Shown piece by piece: positions 35,532-43,954 of a stretch of DNA of 64,000 nt (within the stretch, counting starts at the first letter, position 1; each line of letters starts with the position of its first letter). The translations under genes were made by a program, and so were the position numbers. The notes under the pieces were generated by a model. It was not told the origin of the DNA. It was given only the letters and a program-made list of their open reading frames with translations, and did not search any database. The stretch spans positions 1-64,000 of the forward strand of contig NZ_BDGJ01000084.1 of NCBI RefSeq assembly GCF_002207765.1, read 5' to 3'. The stretch comes from Calderihabitans maritimus. GTDB lineage: Bacteria; Bacillota; KKC1; Calderihabitantales; Calderihabitantaceae.

Positions 35532-35636
35532 AATGCACTTTGTAGCGGCCTCCTCGCCAGCCTAACCATCATCATAGTTTCGCTTTTAGCTGAAATGCCT
35601 GAGGTTGAAGAAATGCTGAGCATCCTCCCGCCCAAA

Positions 35637-35675
35637 AGGTCGCTCTCCGGAGCGACCTCTTAACCCTTTTAACCG
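35637..35675 (+). terminator. Hairpin terminator candidate before the LytS-like gene
   Basis: AGGTCGCT and AGCGACCT pair around CTCCGG, followed by a modest pyrimidine run with TTTT. It overlaps the end of the frame that continues past the TGA of the preceding membrane protein gene. The rest of 35676-35837 is AT-rich leader for the kinase gene. Confidence 0.55.
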
Positions 35676-35837
35676 TTAACCCCCCAAAAAGCATATATTA
35701 ATAGCAAATAATAACCATTCACCCAAAAACAGGCTTTTAAAATCATCTTGTTCTAAGTACCTTGTGGCAGGAATATCTATGCTATTGTCGAAATATTATT
35801 AATATTCGCCGATATAACGGAGGGGGTGAAGTAAGTC

Positions 35838-37202
35838 GTGTTGCTGAAAATTTTAAGTCTCGCCGGAGCAGTAAGCGGAGTTCAATTGTTGATCATCGTT
35901 AAACTGTTGGACATTGAAGCCTGGCAAATAATCGCCGCCTTGTTCACAACCAACGTTGTTACTTTAGCTGTTTTCCGCAAGTGGCTGGCATTTTCTCCTC
36001 AGTCCACCAGTGACGAACCAAAAGGGGATTCGGAAAAGGAAATGCCTCCCGTTGATCCCACCGTACAGATTGCCCATGAGACTCTACCCTACTTGCGTAG
36101 AGGCCTTAACGAAACTACAGCCCGCAAGACGGCGGAAATTATTCAAAAAATTGCCGAAGTTCCCGCTGTAGCGGTTACGGACCGGGAGAAAGTTCTGGCC
36201 TACCTAGGAGTCGGTTGCGAAAAACACCAGCCGGGAGACAGAATTCTGACGGAAGCTACCAAAGAAGTCATAGCTACCGGTCAGTATAAGGTAGTTCAAA
36301 CTACCAAACAACTGAACTGCCCTATGACTAACTGCGACTGTCCTCTGGCTGCAGCGGTCATTGTACCGTTAAAATGTCGCGACGAGGTGGTGGGAACGTT
36401 AAAGCTATATCAAACCACCGAAGGGCAACTTCCCCCTCATGTTATTCGCCTGGCGATCGGTATTGCCCAACTTCTCAGTATGCAGATTGAACTGGCTGAA
36501 CTGGACCGACAGACTCAGTTGCTTACTTTGGCTAAACTCGATGCCTTACATGCCCAAATTAACCCTCATTTCTTCTTTAACGTTCTGAATACTATCATTA
36601 TGTACAGTCGTACTAATCCTACACGAGCCAGAAGACTTTTGATTCGATTAGCTGACTTTTTCCGCCAGACTCTGAAGCGTCATGGCCATTTAATAACCCT
36701 CCGGGAAGAGTTGGAATGTGTCAATACTTATCTGGTGCTGGAGAAAGCCCGTTTCGGCGATAAGCTGCGTATTGTAAAAGATGTGGACAAAAATTTGCTG
36801 GATTACAAAGTTCCGGTTTTCAGCCTTCAGCCTCTGGTAGAAAATGCGGTTAAGCATGGAATTACCCCGAAAGAAGGTACCGGAACGGTAAAAATTTCGG
36901 CTCGAGTAGAAAACAATGAGCTTGTAATGAGTGTAGCCGATGACGGTGTAGGAATACCGGCAGACAAATTAAACCTGGTTTTGCAACCGGGGTATGGTTC
37001 AGGAAACGGTGTGGGACTGAGCAATGTTCACCAGCGGTTACAGAGCTTGTACGGAGAGGAATACGGTTTGCAGATAGTAAGTTGTGCGGGTGAAGGTACA
37101 GTTATTTATCTCAGGATTCCCCTGGATGTTCAGATAGATACGGAAGAGAGAGCCGGTCAAGGAGGCCTGCCTTATTATGAAGTTGAAAGCGCTAATCGTT
37201 GA
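35838..37202 (+). CDS. LytS/BtsS-type sensor histidine kinase with two spans and Cys-rich GAF-like domain
   Basis: A 454-aa kinase of the LytS/YehU family. Two short membrane spans (about 1-50) replace the usual five-span sensor. A GAF-like domain (about 75-215) contains Cys127 and a cluster CPMTNCDC at residues 161-168. The phosphoacceptor region is HAQINPHFFFNVLNTI, then the ATPase with LVENAVKHGI and ADDGVGI. GTG start with GGAGGGGGTGA upstream. The next gene, its regulator, overlaps it by 26 bases. BtsS and YpdA of E. coli sense pyruvate; with a DUF4212/symporter pair upstream, a role in organic-acid sensing is likely. Confidence 0.88.
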   Translation: MLLKILSLAGAVSGVQLLIIVKLLDIEAWQIIAALFTTNVVTLAVFRKWLAFSPQSTSDEPKGDSEKEMPPVDPTVQIAHETLPYLRRGLNETTARKTAEIIQKIAEVPAVAVTDREKVLAYLGVGCEKHQPGDRILTEATKEVIATGQYKVVQTTKQLNCPMTNCDCPLAAAVIVPLKCRDEVVGTLKLYQTTEGQLPPHVIRLAIGIAQLLSMQIELAELDRQTQLLTLAKLDALHAQINPHFFFNVLNTIIMYSRTNPTRARRLLIRLADFFRQTLKRHGHLITLREELECVNTYLVLEKARFGDKLRIVKDVDKNLLDYKVPVFSLQPLVENAVKHGITPKEGTGTVKISARVENNELVMSVADDGVGIPADKLNLVLQPGYGSGNGVGLSNVHQRLQSLYGEEYGLQIVSCAGEGTVIYLRIPLDVQIDTEERAGQGGLPYYEVESANR

Positions 37203-37944
37203 CGACGAATATCCGGCCCGTAAAGAACTGCGATATATGCTGGATCAGTTTGATAATGTGGAGGTAGTGGGAGAAGCTACTAACGCCCGAGAAGCTTTAA
37301 AATTAATTAAAGCTATGGACTATTCCATATTATTTTTGGATATTGAAATGCCCGGTATGAACGGCCTCGAACTGAGTGCGGCCATCCAGGAAAGTACCCA
37401 GCGGCCGTATATTATATTTACTACCGCCTATGAGGAATACGCCGTTAAAGCTTTCGAAGTTAATGCAGTGGATTATCTACTGAAACCTTTTGACGAAAAA
37501 CGCCTCGCCCAGGCTATCAACAAAGTCATTCAACTAGTAGAAAAAAACCAGGCCAAAGGCAACCGACAACTCCAGTCTCAACAATCTAAAATTAATGGAA
37601 CTACGGTGCGTATTGATCGTATTCCTGTAGAAAAAGAGGGTAAAACCGTATTGGTAGCGGAGGATGAAATCATTTTCGCCTATACGGAAAACGACAACGT
37701 CTATATTAAGACCCGTGATGAATGCATGCTCACCCGTTTCACCTTAAAAGACCTGGAGACACGTCTTGACGACAAGAACTTCTTCCGCACTCATCGCTGT
37801 TACATTGTCAACCTGACCAAGGTTAAGGAAATAATTCCGCTTTTTAACGGCACCTACATTTTGATTGTAGACGATGATACTAGAAGCGAAGTCCCGGTCA
37901 GCCGTAATCAAGCCAAGAAATTGAAGAAAATTTTGGGGATGTGA
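37177..37944 (+). CDS. LytTR-domain response regulator
   Basis: A 255-aa regulator with an N-terminal receiver (LIVDDEYPARKEL, phospho-aspartate in LFLDIEMPGMNG near residue 56, LLKPFD) and a C-terminal LytTR DNA-binding domain (about 150-255) with FFRTHRCYIVNL and VPVSRNQAKKLK. It overlaps the kinase gene and is followed by a strong hairpin. It probably controls the symporter operon upstream, as LytR/BtsR-type regulators do with carrier genes. Confidence 0.92.
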   Translation: MKLKALIVDDEYPARKELRYMLDQFDNVEVVGEATNAREALKLIKAMDYSILFLDIEMPGMNGLELSAAIQESTQRPYIIFTTAYEEYAVKAFEVNAVDYLLKPFDEKRLAQAINKVIQLVEKNQAKGNRQLQSQQSKINGTTVRIDRIPVEKEGKTVLVAEDEIIFAYTENDNVYIKTRDECMLTRFTLKDLETRLDDKNFFRTHRCYIVNLTKVKEIIPLFNGTYILIVDDDTRSEVPVSRNQAKKLKKILGM

Positions 37945-37945
37945 A

Positions 37946-37980
37946 AAGCGGGCAGGGGAATTTCCTACCCGCTTAAATTT
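37946..37980 (+). terminator. Terminator between the lytR-like and trkH genes
   Basis: AAGCGGG pairs with CCCGCTT, with an inner AGGGGAA/TTTCCT stem, followed by AAATTTAG. It lies between convergent genes and may act in both directions. Confidence 0.6.
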
Positions 37981-37991
37981 AGACTAACATC

Positions 37992-39338
37992 TTAGCCAAT
38001 CAATATCTTATCTTCCGGGTATCTTATGCTGGTCTTTTTCCTTCTTTGGGCAATGGCGAAGGCCAAAGTCAGCGGCCCTACCCTGCCGACAAACATAGTA
38101 ATTATGATAATCAAACGCCCTAAGAGAGTGAGCCGGGGAGTTAGACCCATGGATAACCCTACGGTACCAAAGGCAGAAGTCGTTTCAAACAAAGTGGTTA
38201 GAAAATCTGCCTTTTCGGTAATTAGCAACAACAAAGTCATGACCATTATGAGACAAAACGCCACAAAAGTTACAGCAACTGCTTTATTTATAAGGCCCCG
38301 GGGAATTCTTCTCCCGTAAGCAGTTACATCCTCTTGACCGAGTATAGTCGCTCTTACCGCGCTTAAAAGTCCCGCAAAAGTCGAGGTTTTAATACCGCCA
38401 CCGGTAGATCCAGGAGAGGCACCTATAAACATCAAAACTATAAGCAGAAGCTGGGTTGCCGAAGTAAGATCCGCGATATTGATAGTGTTAAATCCCGCCG
38501 TCCGCGGCGTTACCCCCTGAAAAAAGGCCGCCATTATTTTTTCACCCCAGCTTAAATTTTGCAGTGTCTTTGGATTTCCCGCCTCCAGTACCAGAACCCC
38601 CAGAAAACCCGCCGCTATCAAAACAGCGGTCATAGTCAACACTATTTTGGAATGCAGAGATAGTTTTCTCCAGTTCCGCTTGGTAAATATGTCTACAATA
38701 ACCGAAAAGCCAATTCCACCTGTGATAAATAGTCCAGATATCACCAGATTTACTAAAGGATCACCGACAAAGGAAGATAGGCTGCTAAACGGCCCGGTAA
38801 CACCGCCAAAAATATCAAATCCTGCATTATTAAAAGCGGAAACGGCATGAAAAATACCGTAATATAAAGCTTTTTTCCACCCCAGTAATTCCAACCAACG
38901 GGCGGCAAGAATTAAAGCGGCCAACCCTTGGATGGAGAAAGTAATCAATACAATATGTTTAACCAGGCGGACAACCCCGTCAAAAGAAATCTTGTTAAGA
39001 GCTTCCTGCAATAAAAGTCTTTCCCGCAGGCCTATCTTCTTTCCCAACAAAATGGCAAACAGCGTGGCAAAGGTCATAAAACCCAAACCGCCGACTTCAA
39101 TAAGTATCAATATAATTACTTGCCCGAAAGTAGACCAGTAAGTCCCGGTATCCACTACCACCAAGCCGGTCACACATACTGCCGACGTTGCCGTGAACAG
39201 GGCGTCGATAAAATTAGTACGCGTCCCATCTGCACTGGAAATAGGAAGACTCAACAAGATGGTCCCCACCAAAATAACTCCCAGAAACCCTAAGACCAGC
39301 ACCTGGGGCGGACCAAGTTGTTTACCGACATTCGCCAC
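37992..39338 (-). CDS. TrkH/KtrB family potassium transporter
   Basis: A 448-aa membrane protein of the TrkH/TrkG/KtrB family with four membrane-pore-membrane repeats. Selectivity segments include SAVCVTGLVVVD, SAFNNAGFD, SPGSTGGGIKTSTF and SAFGTVGLS. The length is that of KtrB. GTG start, with GAGGAG 8 bases upstream. No TrkA/KtrA regulator gene is next to it. Confidence 0.92.
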   Translation of the reverse strand: MANVGKQLGPPQVLVLGFLGVILVGTILLSLPISSADGTRTNFIDALFTATSAVCVTGLVVVDTGTYWSTFGQVIILILIEVGGLGFMTFATLFAILLGKKIGLRERLLLQEALNKISFDGVVRLVKHIVLITFSIQGLAALILAARWLELLGWKKALYYGIFHAVSAFNNAGFDIFGGVTGPFSSLSSFVGDPLVNLVISGLFITGGIGFSVIVDIFTKRNWRKLSLHSKIVLTMTAVLIAAGFLGVLVLEAGNPKTLQNLSWGEKIMAAFFQGVTPRTAGFNTINIADLTSATQLLLIVLMFIGASPGSTGGGIKTSTFAGLLSAVRATILGQEDVTAYGRRIPRGLINKAVAVTFVAFCLIMVMTLLLLITEKADFLTTLFETTSAFGTVGLSMGLTPRLTLLGRLIIIITMFVGRVGPLTLAFAIAQRRKKTSIRYPEDKILIG

Positions 39339-39447
39339 TTTCTACGCTCCTCTGTGTCAAAAATGTCTTGGCTGTCGTTCATTTATTTTATCACAATCAT
39401 TGAGGGAGAACCAATATTTTTAAATAACATTATGTTTTTAAATAGTA

Positions 39448-39476
39448 TTGTAATTGTCCTACACTCACGATATAAT
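39448..39476 (+). promoter_or_regulatory. Promoter of the blaI-M56 operon
   Basis: TTGTAA (39448-39453) and TATAAT (39471-39476) with a 17-base spacer. The predicted transcription start falls on the dyad at 39484-39502, fitting autorepression by the BlaI-type protein. Confidence 0.6.
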
Positions 39477-39483
39477 TACTTTA

Positions 39484-39502
39484 ACACTATGTTGTGTAGT
39501 GC
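39484..39502. promoter_or_regulatory. BlaI/MecI-type operator candidate at the blaI promoter
   Basis: The 19-base site starts ACACTA and ends TGTAGTGC and is an imperfect dyad. The same frame of bases recurs at 40859-40877 before ccdA. BlaI-type repressors bind dyads with TACA/TGTA cores. Confidence 0.55.
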
Positions 39503-39507
39503 AGGTG

Positions 39508-39954
39508 GTGATTGTTATTTCAAAACAGCAGAAACAAATTCAAACCTTCTACCTCAACAAAACGGGAACAGAAAGGGTTTTGGGAAGTCTGGAAGCAGAA
39601 ATTATGGAAATAATTTGGCAGGCTTCCGGAAAAGTCACTATTCGCGAAGTTCAGGAAAAAATCCTGACCCAGCGCGAAATATCCTTCAACACCGTCATGA
39701 CAGTTATGAACCGTCTTGTAAATAAAGGTTTGTTAGAAAAGGAAAAGATAAGCAACTCTTTCCACTACAGGGCTACTATCAGCAAGGCAGATTTTTTGGG
39801 CAATGTCTCACGCCGGGTGGCAAGGGGTCTTTTGGAGGATTTCGGTGAAAGCACCATAGCTCATTTTGTGGAGGCTATGGCAGAGGTCAATCCCGATTAT
39901 CTCAGCAGATTGGAAAGTTTGATCCGGCGGAAGAAGGATAAAAATGAAACTTAA
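39508..39954 (+). CDS. BlaI/MecI/CopY family transcriptional repressor
   Basis: A winged-helix repressor of the BlaI family, about 148 aa from the GTG at 39508, which follows AGGTG closely; an in-frame ATG at 39454 lies inside the promoter and is rejected. The DNA-binding domain has GSLEAEIMEIIWQASG and FNTVMTVMNRLVNKGLLEK; the C-terminal helices mediate dimers. The next gene, an M56 peptidase, overlaps it by 11 bases. Cleavage by such a peptidase usually releases the repression. Confidence 0.88.
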   Translation: MIVISKQQKQIQTFYLNKTGTERVLGSLEAEIMEIIWQASGKVTIREVQEKILTQREISFNTVMTVMNRLVNKGLLEKEKISNSFHYRATISKADFLGNVSRRVARGLLEDFGESTIAHFVEAMAEVNPDYLSRLESLIRRKKDKNET

Positions 39955-40822
39955 TAAATTGACCGCCCCTCACCGACGGTCACAAAATGCCCTTTACGGA
40001 CTCCTTGCACTGGCTGTTGTGGTTTATGGTGTTTTGGGAGCATATATTTTTTATAAATGGTACGCCATAAATCTCAAGCACGGTTTTTTTGCCTTCTGCC
40101 CGCAATTTTTGCAAAATATAAAATGGCAATTGACGACCATGACATTGTTAGCTGTGCTGCTGTTTACAATGGTTTTACGCGGCGGTTCTTACCTCTGGCA
40201 GCAGCTTCGTAATAATCAAAAATTGCTTGGCAGGCTGCAGGAATTGAAGATTTCCCTGCCGGCTGAACTTGAAAATTTAACAAGAAAATACGGTTTACAA
40301 GGTAAAATTTTTTATACAGTAGATACCGAGCCTTACGCATTCGTCTGCGGCTTGTTAAAGCCACGAATTGTTCTCTCCAGAGGATTATTTAACACTTTGA
40401 CTACTGAAGAACTGGAAGCAGTCCTTTTGCATGAAAATTACCACCTGATCGAATACGACCCCTTAAAAATTACGCTTGGCGGTGCCATCGCCAGGAGTCT
40501 GTTTTTCATACCCCTGGCCGGACAGCTCTACGGGGCATTTAAATGCAACCGGGAACTTGCTGCCGACGCTTCTGCCGTTAGAGTACAGGGCGACAACTTA
40601 GGCCTAGCGCTGGCGCTGCAGAAGCTGTTGCAGGCGCAGACGGCCAGCCGTTCAGACCTTGCAGCGAGGGTTGGAATTATCGGGACAGCAGAACTGCGGA
40701 TTACCCAGTTAATTGAAGGCGAGAAATCAGCTAAAATTACAATCGTCCGGAAAGGACAGGTATTGTTGACCGCCGCTATAATTCTTGTCACTATAATGCT
40801 TTTGCTGACCAGGTGTGTCTGA
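39944..40822 (+). CDS. M56 family (BlaR1-like) membrane zinc peptidase without sensor domain
   Basis: A 292-aa membrane peptidase like the protease part of BlaR1/MecR1. Two spans are followed by the cytosolic metalloprotease domain with HENYH at residues 163-167 and the third zinc ligand in CNRELAAD, then a final span at the C-terminus. The penicillin-binding sensor domain of BlaR1 is absent, so the signal must differ from beta-lactam acylation. It is coupled to the BlaI-type gene. Confidence 0.88.
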   Translation: MKLNKLTAPHRRSQNALYGLLALAVVVYGVLGAYIFYKWYAINLKHGFFAFCPQFLQNIKWQLTTMTLLAVLLFTMVLRGGSYLWQQLRNNQKLLGRLQELKISLPAELENLTRKYGLQGKIFYTVDTEPYAFVCGLLKPRIVLSRGLFNTLTTEELEAVLLHENYHLIEYDPLKITLGGAIARSLFFIPLAGQLYGAFKCNRELAADASAVRVQGDNLGLALALQKLLQAQTASRSDLAARVGIIGTAELRITQLIEGEKSAKITIVRKGQVLLTAAIILVTIMLLLTRCV

Positions 40823-40858
40823 ATCAAGGCACGACTGGCAGTATTTTTTCCGGCATTT

Positions 40859-40877
40859 ACACTACGCAATGTAGTGC
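40859..40877. promoter_or_regulatory. Second BlaI-type operator candidate, upstream of ccdA
   Basis: The site is a perfect 6-base dyad CACTAC/GTAGTG around five bases. It shares 14 of 19 bases with the operator at 39484-39502, including both outer blocks. A TTGACA follows at 40894. A second small dyad ACAGT/ACTGT lies at about 40962-40974. The site links ccdA-resA to the BlaI-type regulator. Confidence 0.5.
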
Positions 40878-41034
40878 AAAAATTTCTCAAAATTTGACAA
40901 AGTAATTCACGGTAGCACTTTCCGCACACGGTTTCACCAAAGCTCGCCCCAATGTGTATGTACAGTATTACTGTGTCTTAGCTCTTTATAATATATTCTG
41001 AAAGATATCTGAAAGAAAGCAAAGGAGTGATCAG

Positions 41035-41733
41035 GTGGCCTCCGACAATCTCACCGTCTGGCTTGCCTTTGGAGCCGGACTGGCTTCGTTCCTTTCACCG
41101 TGCGTTCTGCCGCTGATACCTGCTTATTTCAGTTACCTTGTGGGGTCATCAAGTGCAGAGCTGCACAAAAAAAGAAATAACAGGGAACGCTGGCTGCTTA
41201 TAACAAGGGCAAGCGGATTTATTCTGGGCTTTACACTGGTATTCGTGGCGCTGGGCTCCACGGCAAGTCTGATAGGCAGTTTCTTTTACAGGTATCAAGA
41301 TACAATCAGAAAAATTGGCGGAATTCTGGTAATTATTTTCGGCATATACTTAACAGGTCTTATGCCGTTAAGATTTCTTTATCGCGAAAGAAGGGTAAGT
41401 TTCCTGCCGAAAACCAAGGGCTTTCTTTCTGCAATATTAATGGGGATGGCCTTTGCAGCCGGCTGGACACCTTGCATAAGTCCGATCCTGGCTTCCATCC
41501 TAATTTACGCCGGTACAGTCAAAACAGTGGCAACCGGTGCCTGGCTTCTGGCAGTGTATTCCCTGGGTCTGGGTGTGCCGTTTTTCCTGGCGGCGGTACT
41601 TCTGGAATATTTCGCCGGCTTTCACCGGCGCTTCAGCCGCTACTTACCCTGGGTAAGCCGTATTGGCGGAGTACTGCTCGTTGTTCTGGGTATCATGCTC
41701 TATTTTGACCGCCTGGCTAGCCTAAGCTTCTAA
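41035..41733 (+). CDS. ccdA: CcdA family thiol-disulfide membrane transporter
   Basis: A 232-aa six-span protein that carries reducing power from cytosolic thioredoxin to outside thiol proteins, for cytochrome c maturation or sporulation. The two active cysteines are Cys23 in LSPCVLPL and Cys147 in GWTPCISPIL. GTG start with AAAGGAGTGA upstream. A ResA-like thioredoxin follows 24 bp later, its natural partner. Confidence 0.93.
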   Translation: MASDNLTVWLAFGAGLASFLSPCVLPLIPAYFSYLVGSSSAELHKKRNNRERWLLITRASGFILGFTLVFVALGSTASLIGSFFYRYQDTIRKIGGILVIIFGIYLTGLMPLRFLYRERRVSFLPKTKGFLSAILMGMAFAAGWTPCISPILASILIYAGTVKTVATGAWLLAVYSLGLGVPFFLAAVLLEYFAGFHRRFSRYLPWVSRIGGVLLVVLGIMLYFDRLASLSF

Positions 41734-41766
41734 ATTCATCAATCACTTCAAGAAAGGATGACAATT

Positions 41767-42381
41767 ATGAACCGCAAAACAGGATTGTTGCTAGCTGTAA
41801 TTATTATTCTTGCCGCAACAGTTGTCTTCTGGTATTCTACAGGAATTTCCCCTGTTACCCGGGCAGGGGAAGACACCGGATCCGCTTCCGGAGAAAAAGC
41901 CGAGGCAGACAGCATTGATGTTGCCAAAGAGGACAAACCTTTCCAGGCCGACTCCATGTTTCTCGCAGTGGGGGAGCAAGCTCCCGATTTCACCCTCACC
42001 ACCCTAGACGGGAAAAAAGTTTCTCTCAGTGACTACAGGGGCAAGAAAGTTCTGCTCAACTTCTGGGCCAGCTGGTGTCCTCCCTGCAGGGCAGAAATGC
42101 CCGACATCCAGAGTTATCACGAAGCACACTCAGGCGAAGTGGCCGTCCTGGCAGTTAACATTATGTACAGGGAGACTGAAGAGAAAATCCGGGATTTCCT
42201 CGAAGAAGGGCATTACACATTCACCGTACTGCTCGATAAAAATTATGATGTTCAAAACACCTACAAAGTAAGGGGGGTTCCTACAAGCTACTTTATAGAC
42301 AGTAAAGGAATTATTCGCTACTATAAGCTAGGCCCCCTGACAGAAGAGGAGATTAAGCGCTGGATGGAAACAATGGAATAA
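41767..42381 (+). CDS. resA: ResA/TlpA-type membrane-anchored thioredoxin
   Basis: A 204-aa extracytoplasmic thiol-disulfide oxidoreductase. An N-terminal membrane anchor is followed by an acidic linker and a thioredoxin fold with WASWCPPC (Cys104 and Cys107) and the cis-proline in RGVPTSYFID. ATG at 41767 is chosen since AAAGG lies 9 bases before it; the ATG at 41758 touches that site. It keeps apocytochrome or other thiols reduced, fed by CcdA. A strong terminator ends the pair. Confidence 0.92.
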   Translation: MNRKTGLLLAVIIILAATVVFWYSTGISPVTRAGEDTGSASGEKAEADSIDVAKEDKPFQADSMFLAVGEQAPDFTLTTLDGKKVSLSDYRGKKVLLNFWASWCPPCRAEMPDIQSYHEAHSGEVAVLAVNIMYRETEEKIRDFLEEGHYTFTVLLDKNYDVQNTYKVRGVPTSYFIDSKGIIRYYKLGPLTEEEIKRWMETME

Positions 42382-42390
42382 GTTAGTTAA

Positions 42391-42431
42391 AAGTCCCCGG
42401 CCTCACAGAAGTGCGAGGCCGGGGACTTTTT
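42391..42431 (+). terminator. Strong terminator after resA
   Basis: AAGTCCCCGGCCTC pairs with GAGGCCGGGGACTT around a ten-base loop and is followed by TTTTT. Confidence 0.92.
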
Positions 42432-42463
42432 GCGGATAATATGCTGTACCGAAGTGTCTTCCT

Positions 42464-42634
42464 CTATTTGAAGTAGTGCTGCAGCAGGTCCTCCAGTGCC
42501 TGGGCGTGACGGTCTTCGCCACGGGAGGATTCATCAATAAAGTTATGAGCGTAATCGATCCCCTCTTCCTTGGCCTGAACAGCAACTTTTCTCTTGCCCT
42601 TGTTAGCTCCCCTTTTACAGGGGGCCAAAATCAC
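42464..42634 (-). pseudogene. Possible remnant of a rubrerythrin/ferritin-like gene, C-terminal part
   Basis: A minus-strand frame of 56 codons encodes KVAVQAKEEGIDYAHNFID followed by a helix with SRGEDRHAQALEDLL. The Glu-x-x-His helix and length resemble the last helix of a ferritin-like or rubrerythrin protein, while a stop lies just upstream and no ribosome binding site precedes the GTG. It may be the 3' end of a decayed gene between the resA terminator and the TRAP operon. The family match is my recollection and is weak. Confidence 0.35.
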
Positions 42635-42652
42635 AGTTCTAATTAGCGGTAG

Positions 42653-43954
42653 TTAATACAAAAGTTGAGGCAGGAACAATGCTATCTGCGGAAACAATAT
42701 CAGCAGGATTACACACACTATGTAAGCAACCAGAAAGATACTGACCCCTTTAAAAACAGTTTCTACCGGTATTTCAGGAGCTATCCCGTTAACAACGTAG
42801 ACATTTATCCCCACCGGTGGTGTAATGGCGCCCATGGTAGTGATGATGGTTATTAATACGGTATACCACATGGGATCGTAACCCAGCTCTGTGGCTAACG
42901 GAAAAAAGATAGGAATGCTGAGGGTTAGAAAACCCAGGGCATCCATCAGTGCTCCGCCAATTAAATAAATAAGTATTATAATAACGAGAATGAAAATCGG
43001 CGGTACAGGTAAACCTGCTGCCCATTCCGCTAAGTAGAAAGGCAGCCTGGTAATGGTCAAAAATCGCCCGAACATTACCGCACCTGCGACCAGCATTATG
43101 ACCATGGCAGAAGTTCGCAAGGTTTCAACAACAGCCAAAGAAAAGTTCTTCCAGGAAAGTTTCCGCCGTACAAGAGCAATAACTAGCGCACAGAAAGAAC
43201 CTGCGGCTCCGGCTTCCGTAGGAGTAAACCAGCCGGCATAAAGGCCGCCGATAACCAGACCGAAGAGGACCAATACCTCTATGACACCAGATAAAGAAGT
43301 TAACTTTTCTTTAAAACTGCTTCTCGGTCCGGCGGGCCCAAGTTCTGGATTCTTGCGGCAGACCAAAAAAACGGTAAGTAAGAACAAACTCGCCAGTAGA
43401 ATACCCGGTAAAATACTAGCGATAAAGAGTCTGCCTACCGATTGTTCTGTCTGTAGAGCAATAACGATGAGCACTACACTGGGTGGGATTACCACCCCGA
43501 GGGTACCTCCAACGGCCACCGTACCTGCGCTCAGCGCCCGGTCATACCGGTATTTTTTCATTTCGGGGAGAGCTATCGTACCCATGGTAGCGGTGGTGGC
43601 TGCATTAGAACCGCAGATAGCTGCAAAACCGGTACTTGCCGCTATAGTAGTCCCAGCTATACCGCCGTTCATATGACCAACCCATTTATAGGCAGCATTA
43701 TACAGACCTTCCGTCGCTCCGGAACGAAAGACGATTTGACCCATCAGAACAAAAAGAGGAATCACGCTGAGACCGTACGATGAAAACTGCTGCCATAAGT
43801 CGGTGCTTAAAATGCTTAAAGCCGCCTGCGGTGACGCCACAATAGAGAGTCCCAGAAAGCCAGCAAAAAGCATGGCAAATCCTATGGGCATGCCCAGGAG
43901 CATGAGTAAGAGCATGACTGCTATTCCGATAAGGGCCATAGCGACAGGACTCAT
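42653..43954 (-). CDS. dctM: TRAP transporter large permease DctM
   Basis: A 433-aa membrane protein with about twelve spans, the sodium-driven channel part of a TRAP importer. Family motifs include GMPIGFAMLFAG, SGSNAATTATMGTIALPEM-like sequence near residues 112-130 (here CGSNAATTATMGTIALPEM) and GAITPPVGINVYVV. The ATG overlaps the dctQ stop codon (ATGA). It is the last gene of the ior-paaK-TRAP operon. Confidence 0.93.
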   Translation of the reverse strand: MSPVAMALIGIAVMLLLMLLGMPIGFAMLFAGFLGLSIVASPQAALSILSTDLWQQFSSYGLSVIPLFVLMGQIVFRSGATEGLYNAAYKWVGHMNGGIAGTTIAASTGFAAICGSNAATTATMGTIALPEMKKYRYDRALSAGTVAVGGTLGVVIPPSVVLIVIALQTEQSVGRLFIASILPGILLASLFLLTVFLVCRKNPELGPAGPRSSFKEKLTSLSGVIEVLVLFGLVIGGLYAGWFTPTEAGAAGSFCALVIALVRRKLSWKNFSLAVVETLRTSAMVIMLVAGAVMFGRFLTITRLPFYLAEWAAGLPVPPIFILVIIILIYLIGGALMDALGFLTLSIPIFFPLATELGYDPMWYTVLITIITTMGAITPPVGINVYVVNGIAPEIPVETVFKGVSIFLVAYIVCVILLILFPQIALFLPQLLY

